This document shows positions 14,872-16,228 of a stretch of DNA of 16,228 bases, piece by piece. Source of the stretch: Anaerolineaceae bacterium UBA5211. GTDB taxonomy: Bacteria; Chloroflexota; Anaerolineae; Anaerolineales; Anaerolineaceae. The stretch covers positions 43,097 through 59,324 of the forward strand of contig DHVJ01000009.1 of assembly GCA_002412595.1 (NCBI GenBank), written 5' to 3'. How positions within the stretch are numbered: position 1 is the first letter of the stretch; every line of letters begins with the position of its first letter. The notes under the pieces were generated by a model. That model had not been told where the DNA came from. It saw only the letters and a list, made by a program, of their open reading frames with translations, and searched no databases. The position numbers and the translations under genes are program-made.

Positions 14872-16098
14872 CTACTCCGCTTCTCCCGTTAACCAGGTAA
14901 CAACATGTTGAATGATTTTGTCGGCCACTTCAGCTTTGCTCATCAAAGGCAGCGATTCCATAGAGCCATTGGCAAAAATTAGTGTGACTTCATTGGTGTC
15001 CACGCTAAATCCGGCTTCCGTTTGGGTGATGTCATTGGCAGCGATCATGTCCAAACTTTTTTCCTGCAACTTTTTTACAGCGTTCTCTTTGAGGCTTTGG
15101 CTTTCCGCTGCGAATCCAATAACTTTTAGGTCAACTTTGTTCTGTTTCTTATAAGCATCGACCTGTCTGAGAATATCCACAGTAGCGTTCAATTTTATGG
15201 CAGACAGGGCCATATCCTTTTTAATCTTTTCTTTCTCCGGCGTGGCCGGGGTGAAATCAGCTACAGCAGCTGACATGATCAATGCATGCGCATCTTTGAT
15301 TTCCGCCATGACCGCCTGATGCATCTGTTCCGCTTGCTGTACGGCAATCACCTTGCAGCCGTAGGGCGGTTCCAAATGTGTGGGTGCGGTAATCAAGGTT
15401 ACCTCGGCTCCGGTATCCAGAGCAGATTGCGCCAGCGCATAGCCCTGCTTGCCGGAGGAACGGTTAGTGATCATGCGTACCGGGTCGATCGGTTCCTGGG
15501 TTCCGCCAGCCGTGACCACCACTTTCTTCCCGGCCAGTGCACCACCGCGTGAGAACAGCCAACGCATGCAACCAGTGATCAATTCAGGTGACTCAAAACG
15601 GCCAGGGCCAACCAGTCCGGAAGCCAGGTGGCCTTCTGCAGGGCCGATGAAATGCACACCGCGGTCTTTTAATACCTGAATGTTGGTCTGTGTGGCAATA
15701 TGTGCATACATGCCGCCATCCATGGCGGGGGCTATCATGATTGGGCAAGTAGCGGCCAGTGCCGTTACACTCAATAGATTATCCGCAATACCATTGGCCA
15801 ATTTGGCGATGGTGTTAGCAGAAGCGGGTGCGATCAGCAGTGCTTCTGCAATATGGCCCAGCTGGATATGGACCACATGGCCCTGCCCGCCCCATAAATC
15901 CGCTTCGTTATAGGCTTTCTGACCTGTCACGGATTGAAAAGTGAGCGGGCTAACGAATTTACAGGCTGACTCAGTCAGGACTGTGTTGACGATGGCGCCT
16001 TGCTGAGCGAGTTTGGAGGCCAGATCGGCCGCTTTATAAACGGCGATCGACCCGCTTACCCCTAAAACAATATGTTTACCTTCTAATGGATTTGTCAT
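14872..16098 (-). CDS. coaBC: Bifunctional phosphopantothenoylcysteine decarboxylase/phosphopantothenate--cysteine ligase
   Basis: CoaBC (Dfp) joins 4'-phosphopantothenate to cysteine using CTP, then decarboxylates the product with FMN to 4'-phosphopantetheine, steps two and three of CoA synthesis. It has 408 residues from the ATG at 16098. The N-terminal flavoprotein CoaC domain (about 1-185) shows GVSGSIAVYKA (13-23), catalytic H77 in HIQL, PASANT (91-96) and a substrate-clamp motif PAMDGGMY (124-131). The C-terminal CoaB domain (about 190-405) shows VVVTAGGTQEPIDPVR (193-208), ITNRSSGKQG (210-219) and AAVADFTPATPEKEKIKK (277-294). The clamp motif normally reads PxMN, so Asp127 replaces the usual Asn. 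A TTG at 16122 in the same frame is a possible earlier start, but it would overlap coaX by 19 bp. The ATG leaves a 5-bp gap, with AGGT seven bases upstream. Confidence 0.95.
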   Translation of the reverse strand: MTNPLEGKHIVLGVSGSIAVYKAADLASKLAQQGAIVNTVLTESACKFVSPLTFQSVTGQKAYNEADLWGGQGHVVHIQLGHIAEALLIAPASANTIAKLANGIADNLLSVTALAATCPIMIAPAMDGGMYAHIATQTNIQVLKDRGVHFIGPAEGHLASGLVGPGRFESPELITGCMRWLFSRGGALAGKKVVVTAGGTQEPIDPVRMITNRSSGKQGYALAQSALDTGAEVTLITAPTHLEPPYGCKVIAVQQAEQMHQAVMAEIKDAHALIMSAAVADFTPATPEKEKIKKDMALSAIKLNATVDILRQVDAYKKQNKVDLKVIGFAAESQSLKENAVKKLQEKSLDMIAANDITQTEAGFSVDTNEVTLIFANGSMESLPLMSKAEVADKIIQHVVTWLTGEAE

Positions 16099-16103
16099 TT
16101 GGT

Positions 16104-16228
16104 TTACCTGTTCATGTTCCAAATCAGGCGCAGCCCATTAAGGGTGAGCCAGGGATCAATGATATCAATCGCAGTCGTGTGGTCGGCGATTTTGCTGACG
16201 TGCCCGCCGGTGGCAATGACTTTCATAT
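16104..16228 (-). CDS. coaX: Type III pantothenate kinase, C-terminal end only
   Basis: Only the last 40 codons are in the window. They read MKVIATGGHVSKIADHT, then IDIIDPWLTLNGLRLIW, ending NMNR and TAA. The ATGG block followed by DPxLTLxGLRLI is the usual C-terminus of CoaX, an ASKHA-fold kinase that phosphorylates pantothenate, the first step of CoA synthesis. Placement five bases upstream of coaBC in the same direction supports the call. The catalytic residues and start are off the right edge. Confidence 0.9.
   Translation of the reverse strand, partial: MKVIATGGHVSKIADHTTAIDIIDPWLTLNGLRLIWNMNR

Noticed and set aside
1..16228. Search by eye for CRISPR arrays, insertion sequences, tRNA genes, riboswitches and phage genes
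   Set aside because: No repeated spaced units, transposase-like frame, cloverleaf or long structured leader was seen. The intergenic gaps are all under about 125 bp.

Overview
The window is a stretch of ordinary-looking bacterial chromosome of roughly 50% GC. It has tightly packed genes and no mobile element, phage gene, CRISPR array, tRNA or rRNA that I can see. The gene set suggests an anaerobic bacterium: selA for selenocysteine synthesis, formate--tetrahydrofolate ligase, GH36 alpha-galactosidase, a DUF4349 lipoprotein, and the style of CoaBC and TsaD. Chloroflexota, class Anaerolineae, is my best guess, made by family resemblance from memory and not by a search.

Region 1 (1-3925, minus strand) is a compact four-gene operon. 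In transcription order it holds a four-helix membrane protein of unknown function, selA (L-seryl-tRNA(Sec) selenium transferase), an M24-family metallopeptidase (Xaa-Pro aminopeptidase-like), and tsaD (tRNA t6A synthesis), which runs off the left edge. The junctions are an 8-bp overlap, 0 bp and 1 bp. A good sigma-70-like promoter (TTCACC-17-TATAAT) sits so close to the first ATG that the mRNA may be nearly leaderless.

Region 2 (3926-6565, plus strand) begins with a divergent intergenic region and carries two adjacent MFS transporter genes. They are clearly paralogues from a tandem duplication.

Region 3 (6566-13055, plus strand) holds formate--tetrahydrofolate ligase in a long, eukaryote-like form (639 residues), a large polytopic GT-C-type glycosyltransferase-like membrane protein, and a cytoplasmic GH36 alpha-galactosidase. 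The last two are separated by only 18 bp, with a strong ribosome binding site between them. A 12-bp-stem hairpin with T-runs on both sides lies at 13063-13087. It probably ends both this unit and the convergent DUF4349 gene.

Region 4 (13104-16228, minus strand) holds a DUF4349 lipoprotein. Upstream of it is a three-gene operon: the tail of type III pantothenate kinase (coaX), coaBC, and a YfcE/MJ0936-like metallophosphoesterase. CoaX and CoaBC catalyse the first three steps from pantothenate towards coenzyme A.

The window contains no convincing new multi-gene system. The points most worth a second look are the long-form Fhs, the unknown membrane protein translationally coupled to selA with its near-leaderless promoter, the GT-C/GH36 pair, the tandem MFS pair, and the Asn-to-Asp change in the CoaC substrate-binding motif.
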